Source of the DNA: Mixophyes australis
Lineage: Eukaryota > Chordata > Amphibia > Anura > Limnodynastidae
Reading direction: 5' to 3'
Assembly (NCBI GenBank): GCA_036250195.1
Contig: JAVHZZ010000011.1
Span: forward strand, 51,343,311 to 51,407,310
Length of the DNA: 64,000 bases
In this document: positions 31,993 through 44,194 of the stretch, in pieces
Numbering within the stretch: the stretch's first letter is position 1
How the letters are laid out: each line of letters starts with the position of its first letter
Notes under the pieces: generated by a model
Database searches by the model: none
What the model saw: the letters and a program-made list of their open reading frames with translations, nothing else
What the model was told of the DNA's origin: nothing
Program-made: the position numbers and the translations under genes

Positions 31993-32625
31993 GGGGACAG
32001 GTTGTAGGGTGAGATGGTGAGATGAGTATAGAGACTTTGTCTGCAGTTACTGGAGAGAAAGAATTAAGGGTAGAGTGGTAAGTGTAAGTGAAGGTGTAGA
32101 GAGTGGATGGAGAATGTGGAATTTAGCATGAAAAAATATCTTGTTGAATAGTGTTGATTTTTTCTTTGAAGTAGGTGACAATATCATGAGGGAGGAAGGA
32201 GAAGGAGGTGAAGGTGGGCAGAGAAATTAGTTGAAGGTGAAAAAGAAGCGACGTGGGTTAGAAGGCAATAGAAAGGGCAGTGTTGTAGGATAAAAGGATG
32301 AATTTATAGTGAAGGAAATCAGGACAGGAACAAGATTTCCTCTACTGGCACTCTGTAGTGCAGGAGTACTTTTGCTGGTAGCGGGTCTGTTTGGTGTGCC
32401 ATGGTTGGGCTTTGGATCGTCGGAGGCTGTATGTGGTAGCTGGAGCTGCATTGTCTAGGGCCGAAGTTAATGTTTTGCTGTAGAAAGAGGTGACCTGATT
32501 AGGAAAGGACAATGCAGACATAGGAGAAAATAGTTGTTTAAGTGAAGATGAGAAGTGCAGTGGGTTAAGGGTAATTAGGTGTCATTCTGTACATGTGTAT
32601 TTGGGTGCAGTGGAGAGGACATGAG

Positions 32626-33390
32626 TTAAGGTGAGGCTGAAGAAAAGAGGTTGTGGTCGAAGAGTGGGAATGCTAAGTTGGTGAAACTAGTGATGGAGGA
32701 GTAGCGGGCGAAGACAAGGTCAAAGGAGTGTCCACCACAATGGGTGGGAGATGAGGTCCACTGGGAAAGACAAAAGCAGGAAGTAAGTGAAAGAAGTTTA
32801 GTGGTAGAAGAGACAGTGGGATTATCAATGGGAATTTTGAAATCACCTGTTATGAGAGTAGGCAGGTCAAAGGACAGGAAATAAGTGAGCCAGGCCGCAA
32901 AGTTGTCAAGAAATTGGGAAACTCGACATGTGGAGGGGAGATAAATGACAGCAACATAAAGGTGGAGAGGATAAAATAGACAGATAGTGTCTGCTTCCCA
33001 ATCTGGGGGTATGGCTGAGGGAGAGTCACCCATAGGAGTGAGGGATATAGTGTTAGAGGAGGTGAGCTAAGTTTCTGTAATGGCAAGGAAGTTGAAGGAT
33101 TTAAAAATGAATAGATCATGAATGTATGCAAGTTTGCTACAAACAGATCTGGCGTTCCATTAGAAGGGTACTGCACAGAAGAAGGATAGAGAGGGTAGTG
33201 AAGATATGTGAATAAGGTTGATATGATTGCAAGTACGGGGAGGATGGAAAGGGGAGGGTGGAGAGAGATGCCTGAGCAGAGAATGGGGATTTTGCAGGGT
33301 CCAGGGTTAGGTGGGATGTCCCCAGCAGCCATGAGAAGGAGCAGGATGAGGAACAGGATATGCGAGGAGGATTTGCGGGTATACAGTTTA
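32626..33390 (-). pseudogene. L2-type LINE B: leader with 2A-like motif and AP endonuclease
   Basis: At 33390-33290 the frame reads SSSHILFLILLLLMAAGDIP followed by PNPGP: a hydrophobic helix next to GDIxxNPGP, a 2A-like motif. Such leader-plus-2A arrangements are known from CR1/L2-class LINEs, where 2A breaks the chain during translation. The endonuclease follows in two frames: GTPDLFVANLHTFMI (damaged N-terminal part), then LFYPLHLYVAVIYLPSTCRV, LPTLITGDFKIPIDNP (GDFN reads GDFK) and THCGGHSFDLVFARY (conserved histidine region, normally SDH/GHxLDxV). This nuclease nicks target DNA. The frame change is at about 33035. Confidence 0.7.
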
Positions 33391-34082
33391 TTTCTATTTA
33401 TATAGGCTAGTGGGTACAGGAGACAAAACAGTTAATGTGTGCAGACTAGTTAGGAGGGAAATATTGAAGGGGAAATCATAATAGGGGAGGGAGAAATAGG
33501 ATGATGGAGAAAGAAGAGGCTTTTGAAGAGAAGTGTGGTGACAGTAAATAGTGGACAGTGTAAATTTAGTAGGTGCATGATGAAGAGATGTGAGTGAATG
33601 TGTATTAGCTGGGGTAGGTAATGAGAGAGTGGAAAGGAACAATTGATCCAAATAGTGCAGGGCAATGGAAGAGTTGAAGGATACATTACTGCTCCTGACA
33701 GGGGTTAGTAGAGTAGGCAATTTCTGTAGCTCTGACACAACAAAACCCAGAATACAGACAGGAGGGTGCAGAGGGTCCGGCAGCCAAACAGAGATGGCAA
33801 CAGCAATCACAATTGAGCTCAGTGGGCAGCTGAATAGATATTGAAACAGCAATGGCAGTTGAGCTCTGTGAGACCCACAGCTGAACAGAGATGGTGTCCA
33901 CAACAGTTGGTGTGGAGATGAGGTCCTAGAACAGCCTGGTTTTTGGTATGAAGTCGATCCTCAGCGCTGCTATGACGTTTGCGAACAGTATTCAGAAATA
34001 TCCAATGCTTTATTTTTGTGAGAGTAAGAAATGTGGGAGCTTGTGCAAAGAGCTGAGCCACTATATAGTTGACTTCACTTAT

Positions 34083-34275
34083 TCAGCAGTCATTTAATCT
34101 AGCAGTATATTTTTGGACTGTAGGAGGAAACCTGAGCACCCTGAGAAAACCCATGCGAACAGGAGAGAACATAGAGACTCCATACAGATATTGCCCTGAA
34201 TGGATATTGAACTCATGACCCCAGCTCTGTGCGCCAGACATGCTAATCATTGATGCTGAGATGTGCTCCTTTTTC
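34083..34275. repeat. Fragment of a widespread vertebrate interspersed repeat
   Basis: tttttggactgtaggaggaa, acctgagcaccctgagaaaa, cccatgcgaacaggagagaa and catgaccccagctctgtgcg form a wording repeated across fish and amphibian genomes. I recognise the motif but do not assign a family. No coding function. Confidence 0.5.
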
Positions 34276-34279
34276 AATG

Positions 34280-35215
34280 GTCCTTTTTGAAAAAAATTAA
34301 CAATGTGGATTCATAAATTAGGGTGGTAATTACATATAAAAGGCGTCATTTAGGATAAAGTGAAATTTCTAAATATATCATATACATTGTAAAGTATTCT
34401 CCACTCCCTACTTCTTATCTGACTTTATGTAAACTTATAATTAAACTGTTACCCCTTTAGAGAGATCTATTCTGATTTTATTTAGAATAAATCTAGTGAT
34501 TTAAAAAAACATTCAAACTCATAACTCATGCCAACTAGTGTGACAGGTTTCAATTTCTTTACTTTTGACTTTTTAAGGATAAAGGTATTAAGTAGTTATA
34601 TTATTAAATTATAGATTCAGTATCTGTTGTATGTATACATGTAGAAGACACCTAAAATAATAGGAGATAATTGATCTTAAGACATAATCTTTTGCATGAC
34701 TTCTTAATCTCTGTGGGCAAATAAAGAATATAATGCCAAAGAGACAGAAAGTTCCAAGTTTATTGAAAGTGTGTTAAGTCAACTAAAGAGAAAGTAAGTA
34801 AAATCTCTATTTACCATGAACAAATGAAATCAAAATTCAAAAACATAAATATCAATATAAAAAAAGTAAAGAATTACTTTTGGGAAAATTTATATTTTTC
34901 ATTTGTTCTGTACATTGACAATATATAATTCCAGTTATACATATGACTTTCCATATGACTATTTAACAGTTGTTTTTTATTTGTTGTTATTTATTTTATT
35001 TAGATTACTCTTCAGCTCCGACACAGTCCATTTACATGTTTGTCAGATTTTTTTTTCTGTTTGTCAAGCAAATTTCAACATTAACTTTTTAGTTTAATTT
35101 TGTATTTCCTAGTAATATTATTGAAAACATTGAACTGTATTTTATATGTTTAAAAATGGGTTGACTTTTATTGTTTTTCTCCTAGAAGTCTTGTCTATGC
35201 CATTTGTTTGCCTAA
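34280..35215. other. AT-rich spacer
   Basis: No gene or clear repeat is visible. Composition is strongly AT-rich. Confidence 0.4.
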
Positions 35216-35224
35216 TATTATTAA

Positions 35225-36724
35225 TATTATTATCATTTATTTGTTAGGCGCCACAAAATTTCCGCAGCGCCGTACACCATACAAACAGTAGACTATACGA
35301 GGTGAAAGAGTACAGAACAATAAACAAAAAATGCCAATACTTCAGAAACTCCAGGCAGGCTAATGCAATAAAGACGGAGCAGAAGAACAGGTAAGAAGAC
35401 AGGAGGGAAGAGGGCCCTGCTCATGCAAGCTTACATCCTAAGGGAGGGTAAACAGAACAGGCACAAGGGGAGTCAGTTGAGGCAAGGGGGAGAGAAGAGG
35501 GGTGCCGGGAGGAGACAGGGGAGAATGAGTGGAGGAGATGTGGAGGTTAAGTGGATGGTTGGTAGACTTTGAGGAAGAGGTGAGTTTTGAGTGCACGTTT
35601 GAAGGAGCACAGATTAGGAGAGAAACAGATGGAACGAGGCAGGTCATTCCAGTGAAGGGGGGCCACACTGGAAAAGTCTTGGATTCTGGAGTGGGAAGAG
35701 GTGATAAGTGTGGAGGAGAGGCGGCGATCATTGACCGAGCGTAGGGAGCAGGCAGGAGTGTGAATGGAGAGGAGGTTAGAGATATAAGGGGCAGTAGAGA
35801 GGGAGAGAGCCTTGTAAGTTTTGGTAAGGAGTTTGAAAAGGATTCTGTAGGGGAAGGGGAGCCAGTGTAAGGCAAGGCAGAGAGGGGAGGCAGAGGAGGA
35901 GCGGACTGAGAGGAAGATGAGTCTTGCGGCCACATTGAGTATAGAGCGGAGGGGGAAGAGTTTGGAGTGGGGGAGGCCAGTGAGGAGGAGGTTGCAATAA
36001 TCGAGGCGGGAGATGATGAGTGCGTGGATGATAGTTTTGGTGGCATCCTGAGAGAGAAAGAGACGGATGCGGGCTATGATGCGTAGTTGGAAGCAAGAAG
36101 CTTGGGCAAGGGAATGAATGTGGGGGGCAAAAGAGAGAGAGGAGTCGAGGGTGACACCCAGGCAGCGGAGTTGGGTGACAGAGGAGATGGTGGTGTTGTT
36201 GATGACAATACAGAGGTCATGGTGGGATGGGAGTCTGGGCGGAGGAAAGACAATGAATTCAATTTTAGAGATATTGATTTTGAGAAAGCACACAGACATC
36301 CAGGAGGAGATGGTGGAGAGGCAGTCGGATACCCAAGAGAGGAGGGTGGAAGAAAGATCAGGAGAAAAGATGTAGAGTTGAATGTCATCAGCATAAAGGT
36401 GATACTGAAGATCGAAGGAGGAGATGAGAGCACCAAGGGAGGAAGTATAGAATGAAAAGAGTAGAGGGCCAAGTACAGAGCCCTGCGGGACTCCTACAGG
36501 GAGAGGGTAGGGGGAGGAGGAAGAACCAGACGTGGATACAGAGAATGAGCGGTTAGCGAGGTATGAGGTAAACCAGGCATGGACAGATACAGAGAGGCCG
36601 AGAGAGAGAAGAGTTTGCAGCAAGAGGGGGTGGTCCATGGTGTCAAAGGCCGTGGAGAGGTCGAGGAGGATGAGTAGGGAGAAGTGACACTTGGATTTGG
36701 CTGTAGGAGATTAGCCAGTGCCAT
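35225..36724 (-). mobile_element. 5'-truncated L2-type LINE (element C) with RT relic
   Basis: The 3' end on this strand is the (att)n run at 35216-35235 followed by ttaggcgccacaaaatttcc and gcagcgccgtacacc. The long frame 36638-35547 encodes [59 protein letters not shown] (intact catalytic ADD, about 36380-36395), [34 protein letters not shown], and the C-terminal [20 protein letters not shown] and [12 protein letters not shown]. The 363-codon frame is open except for its missing start, so insertion is recent relative to element B. Truncation at about 36724, in the finger region, is the usual outcome of LINE target-primed insertion. The C-terminus carries the same block as the LINE at 43.7 kb. 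Confidence 0.85.
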
Positions 36725-36772
36725 TAGTAATAAATGTATGTATATTTAACATATTGCATTAGAGTCTATTCT

Positions 36773-37395
36773 AAGGCTAGGTACACACTGGAGCATTTTC
36801 ATCCAATAACCGGGCAAATCAGCCAACATACGACCGTTCGGTCGGAAGTCGAGTTAGTGTGTATAATGACACGATGGTCGAAAGTCGTTCCAAAGTGCTG
36901 ATTGTCGGCTCATTTGGTTGGCCATAGTGTTTAATATTTTCCGACCAATCACCGACCGATCATGTAGTATGTATGCACTTATGTTCATGATCCTCATAGA
37001 GTCTACAGAGTTGTGTTCTTTTCAGCCAATGCTAGCAATGAATGTCCCGGTGAAAAAATGTAGAGAGTGCTGTGGAAGGAATAATTAATTTGTTCGTTCT
37101 GAGATTGAATGCTTTGTTTCAGAGTCACAGAAGCTAACGAAGTTTGATAGGACATGCGGATAGCTATAACAGGGCAGTTTTAATTAGTGTAACAATAATG
37201 AATGAATGAATATTGTGCTGTCATTCTCCGAAGACTATAGGGCCAGATGAAGGACCAGATGAAGGACACAGATCTGTAGGTAAATCGTGTCAATGTGTAT
37301 GCATAAATAGTCAGACTGATTGGACTTTCAGTCGTAGGTACAATCGTTTAAGATAACACGCCGGTCAGAAAATTCTTCAGTGTGTACCTAGCCTT
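36773..37395. mobile_element. Non-autonomous DNA transposon with AAGGCTAGGTACACACTG ends
   Basis: aaggctaggtacacactg at 36773 and its perfect inverted copy cagtgtgtacctagcctt at 37378-37395. The borders are ta and ac/ta, so a 2-3-bp target such as TWA (PIF/Harbinger type) is possible but unproven. The inside has no coding. Short cgaccgatc and accgttcggtcgg words give internal symmetry. Confidence 0.75.
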
Positions 37396-39588
37396 ACTAG
37401 GCAGCAAACTTAAGATGGCACATAGCCTGAGGCTTGAAAGAAGGACATTAATTTCACAATCTAGTAATGATGATAGAACATAAGACAACAAGAGTTTCTT
37501 AAATTTGAATATCTACTAATAGACAAAATTAGATACTGGCTTGATTTAATAGCCATAGAAAAATACAAAGTGTAGAGAACAGCCACAAAAGGTAATCGCA
37601 AAAAATTCTTCGGATCTAGATTTAGAACTAATTGATAGAAAGGATGATGCATTTGATGAATTCTCTTATAAAATTGTAGACATCTTGATTGAATATAGAA
37701 AGTGAAAGACACTTTATATAGTAATGCTATCTTTATTGAGAAACTATTTGAACATTTAAAACCTTTCTAGCCCCATAAACTCTTTAGTCAGTTGGATGAG
37801 TAGCTAATCAAAGACAGATTGGAAATAAAATAAATCACTCAAAGCCATGAAAATAGTAAATAGGAGACATAAAGAATAATAATGTTGGGGATAAATAAAA
37901 TTGAAAAAACACAAATAATGGCAAAATCAATATATACAACAATTAATTATATATATATATATATATATGCTTGTCAGAGGTTGTAATGATGGAAACAAAA
38001 TGCCCATTTTGCAGTTAGTTTAGTGATTGTCTATGTTCATGTAAGTTTGCACAAGTGTATTTTGGCCCAGTGTTGGAACTACCATTTGGGCGGCAGGTGC
38101 ACCAGGGCCCATGGAGATAATGGGACCCCCGATTCCCTCCTTCCTGAACCGGGCCCATAGCTCGCTAGTTCAGCCTCTGTATTAGTCAATAGCTGCGCAT
38201 ATAATAGAGATAAGATACTGGAATTTATTAACTAACCAATGGATTAATATAAATAGGATTATAACCTAATATGTACTCTGTGTCCAGGGAGTGCCCCTGT
38301 TAGGTTATAAGACCTTTTGTAACTATGTCAGAAATTAGCCTTGACAGAGGACAGACTGCAGTTGTGATTGTTATTGGATGTCATTGGACCTGTGTGTTCT
38401 GACAGAAATGTACTTCCAGTCCCTCACGACATGGGGGAACAGGGGCAACTGGAATAAATGTTACTAATCATTTGTACCAATTCATCTCCATAGCTAAGTA
38501 TTGAATATTGTGTTATTATCTTTATCAAAAGCGATTTATTGTAGTATTAGCTTCATAAACTGCTGTTTGGTATCATTAGCTCTTTAAAAGTGCTTGTGCT
38601 ACTCTTTCATATTAAATATGTGTTTAGATAGAAACTGTGTGTAGCTTTCATTAACCATTTATATCCATGAAACTGGTTCCACTACAAAAGAGGCCTCAAT
38701 AGGCAGCGAACACACACATTAAAGCAAAATTATCCACTTATCAGACTAAATCACCCCTACCCAATCATCAACCTAGAAGCCATATAATTGGATTCTGACA
38801 AAAATATTCCATAGTATAATACGAATTTAAGATATAATAATACTCTTCACAACAATCTGCATCTGAAACAATACATACTGTATACTGAATCTAAACAGAT
38901 TATCTACTGAGACATTTTATATTATATCACCTTCATTTCACCAAAACAGTTCTAAGTGTTATGTCATAACATTGCATATACTATTTCTAATAATTGCAAC
39001 TTAAATTAACTTACTATTTCTACTATAATAACTACCACTGATGCATCTACAGTGTACATTGCGATTTCAGATTCACAATAAACTCTTCAGTATACGCAAG
39101 CTGATAAAACTTCCATGTAATCAACTTTAAGAGTCCTAATGGAGAGAGTGCCACACAGACGACAAACCCCTTTCTAAAACTTCAAGAACTTACCCAATTC
39201 TGAGGGATCACTATGGAATTCTTGACTGTTTCCTATCCCAGCGGACCAGCAGCTGAACCTCCGTCAGATCACTCTACTTCCCCGTAAGGAATACACAGAG
39301 GTTAAGATCCGTGCCTACCAGGAAGGACTGACGAGGCTAGGGCAAGGAGTAGAGACATTCACTCAACCCCGCCTTCCGCAACCTCGTTTTGTTCTGGCCA
39401 AGGCTACGAGTATTTGTGGCTGGAAATAGTTCCGCTCAAATACTCTACTCACCTCTTGGTGAGGGCCTAACGAAAAGTAGGAATCGAGAGCTATACTCAC
39501 CCGGGCATTTCAACTTCCGGTCCCTGCTCTCTTGCTCCTCTCCATCACCTATGGAAGACAGAATACAACACGGCCTCCCTCTACTGTA
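37396..39588. other. Spacer, mostly AT-rich, GC-richer from 39100
   Basis: It includes a short (ta)n at 37948-37966. 38060-38170 and 38280-38460 have interspersed-repeat character but cannot be assigned. 39110-39588 is GC-richer with a plus frame reading RQITLLPRKEYTEVKIRAYQ that I do not recognise; it continues beyond gypsy element 1 at 48523 and so predates it. Confidence 0.4.
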
Positions 39589-39593
39589 CAGGT

Positions 39594-40196
39594 TGTAACC
39601 GATACGGGATTCGTATTACTAATCTTGATTAGCGTTGGTTTACCTGAGGTGCGGAGTCTAACGATCTCCCCGGTGTTCACCAGGAACCGCCGCAAGGCGG
39701 GGTGAGCTTCGCTGCCAGGGGTCGCAGGTCGCGGTCCTCATGTTCGCCCCAAGATGTAGTGCAGCGGAGTGGAGCAGAAGATGCAGAGTCAATTAAGCTG
39801 GGTCGGTACACAGGAATGGAGGCAGGCAGAATCAGGAAGCAACTCGGAGTCAATCAAGCCGGGGTCGGTACACGGGTCACAAGAGTAGAGGGATAGTCAG
39901 CAAGCCGGGTAGGTACACAGGGGTTGGAGAGCCAGGATAGTCTAACTGGCAGAGATCAGCACACAGGAAGACACAGGAGACTGGAAGACACAGCAATCCA
40001 CGAAGCACAGGAGCCAGGAACAGGTAAGTGTTGCTCTAAAACTCAGCGAGTGTCAGAGTGATGTTTAAGTACTGACGGGGATTCAAAATCCCCGCCTCTA
40101 GGTTGCTGTGACGTGACCGCCTCTGGGTTGCGGTCACGTGATCCCTGGATGCGGAAGTGTGGCTTCAGGACGGCGGGGACAGGTAAGTCCGTTACA
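39594..40196 (-). repeat. 3' LTR of gypsy element 1
   Basis: 603 bp, matching 47939-48517 nearly throughout. It is 24 bp longer, with small insertions such as actcagcgag near 40040. Ends are TGTAAC...GGTTACA in element orientation. The cacgtga words at about 40110-40140 give E-box-like sites (inference). Confidence 0.9.
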
Positions 40197-40217
40197 GTAC
40201 CCCCCGCCCTAAAGGTG
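40197..40217 (-). promoter_or_regulatory. Polypurine tract of gypsy element 1
   Basis: On the minus strand tttagggcggggggtac directly abuts the 3' LTR start TGTAACGG. This is the expected plus-strand DNA primer position. Confidence 0.75.
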
Positions 40218-40248
40218 GACTCCGAACACCAAATAGGGTTTGAAGTGA

Positions 40249-43200
40249 TCTACTGATCTACTGTGTACCGACCCGGCTTGTCAGTTAACCCTTCTCCTGC
40301 TGAATCCCTGGCTTAACTGCATCAACTGCATATAAAACATTATTTTATATGCCATTATTTTGTTTTTCCTGATTGTACATTTACAAGTTTCTACTTTTTA
40401 CCTGTTATTATTCTACTATTTATATGCCTTTATCTTGTTTTTCCTGATTTTATATTTACCAGCAACTAGTTTTACCTGTTATTATTCTTGCCTATTTCCA
40501 TTGTCCTTATTACCTCTCCTTCTATTATTCTTTGCCTTCCACGCCCTAATTGGTTATTGTCCTCCATCTTGCTATTGTCTCCCTGCTTATTCTTACCTGT
40601 TATCCGCTGTCCTTATTATCTTACTGTTCTGCTATCATTCTTACCTGTCTTCATTGTCCTTATTATCTCACTGTACTGTTGTTCCATGCCCTCCACGCCC
40701 TAATTCGTTATTATCTTCCACCTTTTCATTGTCTTCCTGCCTTTGTTCTTACCTGTTTTTCACTGTCCCCACTATCTCACTGTTCTGTTACTCTCTCTCC
40801 CTACTATGCCTCCCCGCTCTCACTCCATACCCATACTCTCCCCCCGCCCTACCTCTCCCGTTCCTCCCCGCCATCCCCCGCACGCTGCTCATCTTGCTAA
40901 CCTCATCCCCATTTCCCCCCTCTCCTCTCCCCCTTTCTTCTGTGCCCTCTGGAATGCCAGATCCGTCCGCAACAAGCTGACTGCTATCCACGAACTCTTT
41001 CTATCCAACTCCTTTAACCTTCTTGCCGTTACTGAAACCTGCCTCTCCGATTCTGATACTACTTCCCCCGCTGCCCTCTCCTATGGTGGCCTCTCCTTCA
41101 CCCACTCCGCCAGGCCTGGTGCCCGCCCTGGCGGTGGAGTTGGCCTCCTCCTCTCCTCCACCTGTACTTTTCGTGTCATTCCCCCTGAACCCTCCCTCTC
41201 CTTCTCCTCTTTTGAAGCTCACTCCATCCGCCTCTTCTACCCCATCCATCTCCGCGTCACTGTCATCTACCGCCCCCCTGGCCCCACCTCCCTCTTCCTT
41301 GACAACTTTGCTAGCTGGCTTCCTCATTACCTCTCCTCCGATCTCCCCTCGATCATTCTCGGTGACTTTAATATCCCCATCGACAACCCCACCTACCCTG
41401 CTTCCAGCAAACTGCTCACCCTCTCTTCCTCCCTTGGTCTCACCCAATGGACCTCCTCCTCTACCCACTGCCTTGGTCACTCCCTTGATTTTGTCTTCTC
41501 CTACCTATGTAATCTCTCCGACTTCTCCATCTCTCCCTTTCCTCTATCCGACCACCATCTCCTCTCCTTCTCTCTCTCCTCTTCTCCTGCTCCCCCCCCC
41601 CGCCCAAACCTACTCTGTCCATACACAACCTTGATGCTCTTGACCCTGCCTCTCTGTCCTCCTCTCTCGATACCCTCCTTTCTCCCCTTTCCTCCCAGGC
41701 CTGCCCCAACCAGGCGGTCTCCCTCTACAATCACACCCTCACCTCCGCTCTGGACGCGGTTGCCCCTGCCCACTCCGTCCACCCCCGCTGCTCCAAACCC
41801 CAACCCTGGCACTCCAAATTTACCCGCTTCCTCCAAAAATGCTCCCGTTCCGCCGAACGTCACTGGAGAAAATCCCGCTCCCTGGCTGACTTCCTCCACT
41901 TTAAATTCATCCTTTCATCCTACAGCTCTGCCCTCTCACTCGCTAAACAATCTTTCTTTAAATCCCTCATCTCTTCCCAGTCCTATAACCCCCGCCGCCT
42001 CTTTGCCACCTTCAGCACTCTCCTGGCCCCCTCCCCTCCCCCCACCCCCTCCTCCCTGACTGCCTCTGATTTCGCCTCCTTCTTCTCCTCTAAAATTGAG
42101 GCCATCCGACTTGAAATCTCCTCCTCCACTCTCTCTTCCACCCCTCCCACTCTTCTGTCCTCCCCCCCAACCACCTTCCCCTCCACTCCTTCCGTCCCAC
42201 CACCGGCGAGGAAGTCCACTCTCTCATTTTATCCTCCCCCCCACTACCTGCCCCCTGGATCCCATCCCTTCCCACCTTCTTCGCTCCCTTTCCCCCACCA
42301 CCTGCTCCCACCTCGCTCACCTCTTTAATCTCTCCCTCTCCACTGGCATCTTCCCCTCCTCTTTCAAACATGCTCTCGTATCCCCCATTCTTAAGAAACC
42401 TAATCTCGACCCCACTTCTCTCTTGAACTATCGCCCCATATCTCTTCTCCCTTTTGCCTCCAAAATTCTTGAGAGGCTCGTCTGCAGCCGTCTCACCTCC
42501 TACCTTTCTGAATACTCCCTCCTTGATCCTCTCCAGTCTGGTTTCCGCCCCCTCCACTCCACTGAAACTGCCCTGGCTAAAGTCACCAATGACCTCTCTG
42601 CAAAAGCCAGGGGCCACTTCTCCCTTCTCATCCTCCTTGACCTCTCTGCAGCCTTTGACACCGTTGACCACCCCCTCCTCCTTCACACCCTCCAGTCTTT
42701 CGGCCTTTCCGGCCCAGTCCTGTCCTGGTTCACCTCTTACTTTACTCACCGTTCCTTCTCTGTCACCACCTCTGGGTCTCTCTCCCCCCCATCCACCCTT
42801 CCAGTCGGGGTCCCTCAGGGCTCTGTTCTGGGACCCTTACTCTTCTCTCTATACACCTCCTCCCTGGGTGAACTCATCAGCTCCTTCGGCTTCAGCTACC
42901 ACCTTTACGCTGACGACACTCAACTATACCTCTCCTCTCCTGATCTCTCTCCCTCCCTCCTCTCTAGGGTGTCCGCCTGCCTCTCTGCCATCTCCTCCTG
43001 GATGTCCTCTCGATTCCTCAAACTTAACCTTGCCAAAACTGAGCTCATAGTTTTTCCTCCCTCTCATACCCCATCACCTTCTGACCTCTCCATCACTGTC
43101 GACAACACCTCTATCTCCCCTGTCCCCCAACTTCGCTGCCTTGGTGTCATCCTCGACTCCTCTCTCTCCTTTGGCCCCCACATCCTCTCTCTTGCTAAAT

Positions 43201-44188
43201 CCTGCCGCTTCCAGCTGCGCAACATCGCTCGCATCCGGCCCTTCCTCTCCCAAGATGCCACCAAATGCCTTATCCACTCTCTGATCATCTCCCGCCTAGA
43301 CTACTGCAACCTCCTCCTCACTGGCCTCCCCCACTCTCATCTCGATCCCCTTCGATCCGTCCTTAACGCTGCAGCTAGGCTTATTTTCCTCTCTCGCCGC
43401 TCCTCTTTTGTCTCCCCCCTCTACCTAGCCCTTCACTGGCTCCCATTCCCCTTCAGAATCCTCTTTAAGCTCCTCACACTCACCTACAAGGCCCTCGCCA
43501 ACTCCACTGCGCCCTACATCTCCACCCTCCTCTCTATTCATGCTCCATCCCGCCCTCTCCGTTCTGCCTCTGACCGTCGCCTCTCTTCCCCCCTTATAAC
43601 CTCCTCCCACGCGCGTATCCAAGACTTCGCCCGCGCTGCCCCCCTCCACTGGAACAAGCTCCCTCCCTCCATCAGAACTTCCCCTAATCTGTCCAGCTTC
43701 AAAAGGGCCCTAAAAACCCACCTTTTTCTTAAAGCTTTTCTGTCTCCCACTTAACTTCCTACCTTATCTTCTGCCTCTGTCCCCCTACTTTCCCTCTCTC
43801 CCCTGCGTCTCTCTGTCCATCCACCCCTCCCCTTCGATTGTATGCTCCTCTGAGCAGGGCCATCTCTCCTCCTGTTTCCACCACTTCTAACTCTGCTCTC
43901 CAGCTACTTAGCCCTCCTCCTCAAAGGTCCTCCACCCCACGTCCACTTTCGCTCCCTTCTCTCCCTGGGGGTCTCCTTGTCTTCCGCGCCCCCCTTCTTG
44001 GGCCCCGTCGTTTTCTGATCCTCCCTCCCCCTTCCCCGCCCTCTCTAGCTGTGCATTGAGCGTACTGAGTTGCTGTGTTTACTGTACTGTGCTGTCTCCC
44101 ATTGTATTGTGATTTTGTTTGTCTCTGTACGGCGCTGCGGATGCCTTGTAGCGCCTTATAAATAAATATTAATAATAATAATAATAAT
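40249..44188 (+). mobile_element. L2-type LINE (element A), near full length, nested in gypsy 1
   Basis: It is bordered by aagtga (40243-40248 and 44189-44194), a short target duplication. Removing it restores the gypsy frame reading KKFHF/KPYLVFGVHL. It ends in ctgtacggcgctgcggatgc, cttgtagcgccttataaata and an (aat)n tail (44161-44190), the same 3' wording as the fragments at 35.2 kb and 10.5 kb. The 5' region (40249-40800) is T-rich with no clear ORF1. Composition is extremely pyrimidine-rich on this strand, unlike its surroundings. Confidence 0.85.
40806..43754 (+). pseudogene. L2-type LINE ORF2: AP endonuclease + reverse transcriptase
   Basis: The endonuclease block has FCALWNARSVRNKLTAIHEL (40940), LLAVTETCLSD, GARPGGGVGLLLSS, LRVTVIYRPPGPTS, SIILGDFNIPIDNP (catalytic GDFN, about 41360) and STHCLGHSLDFVF. 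The RT block has [74 protein letters not shown] (first Asp), [40 protein letters not shown] (catalytic ADD, about 42906-42920) and the C-terminal [20 protein letters not shown] and [10 protein letters not shown]. All catalytic residues are present. Two frame changes fall in homopolymer C runs at about 41590 and about 42235, so the copy is otherwise intact and young; the breaks could be real or assembly errors. It nicks DNA and primes reverse transcription at the nick. Confidence 0.85.
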
Positions 44189-44190
44189 AA
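43755..44190 (+). other. LINE A 3' untranslated region and tail
   Basis: C/T-rich, with gtatgctcctctgagcaggg (43841), a conserved L2 3' word, then the ggcgctgcgg/tagcgcc near-palindrome at about 44130-44157 that is recognised by the element RT in this class (known of the family), and an (aat)n tail. Confidence 0.7.
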
Positions 44191-44194
44191 GTGA

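Larger units (their letters stand above)
30062..33990 (-). mobile_element. L2-type LINE, long but decayed (element B)
   Basis: A minus-strand non-LTR retrotransposon. From its 5' side: a Ser/Leu/Pro-rich leader (33903-33394), endonuclease (33332-32626), linker (about 32450-32000) and reverse transcriptase (31992-30715), then a 3' region ending in (attatt)n microsatellites at 30215-30260 and 30066-30100. The 30110-30175 tail wording (tcatattacgtgactctgtc, ggagcttacagtctaaattc) may belong to a second, nested LINE tail. The 5' end is uncertain. Confidence 0.75.

Noticed and set aside
40788..43750. Long minus-strand frames rich in Gly, Glu and Arg
   Set aside because: They are antisense shadows of the pyrimidine-rich L2 ORF2, whose plus-strand reading has all endonuclease and RT motifs.
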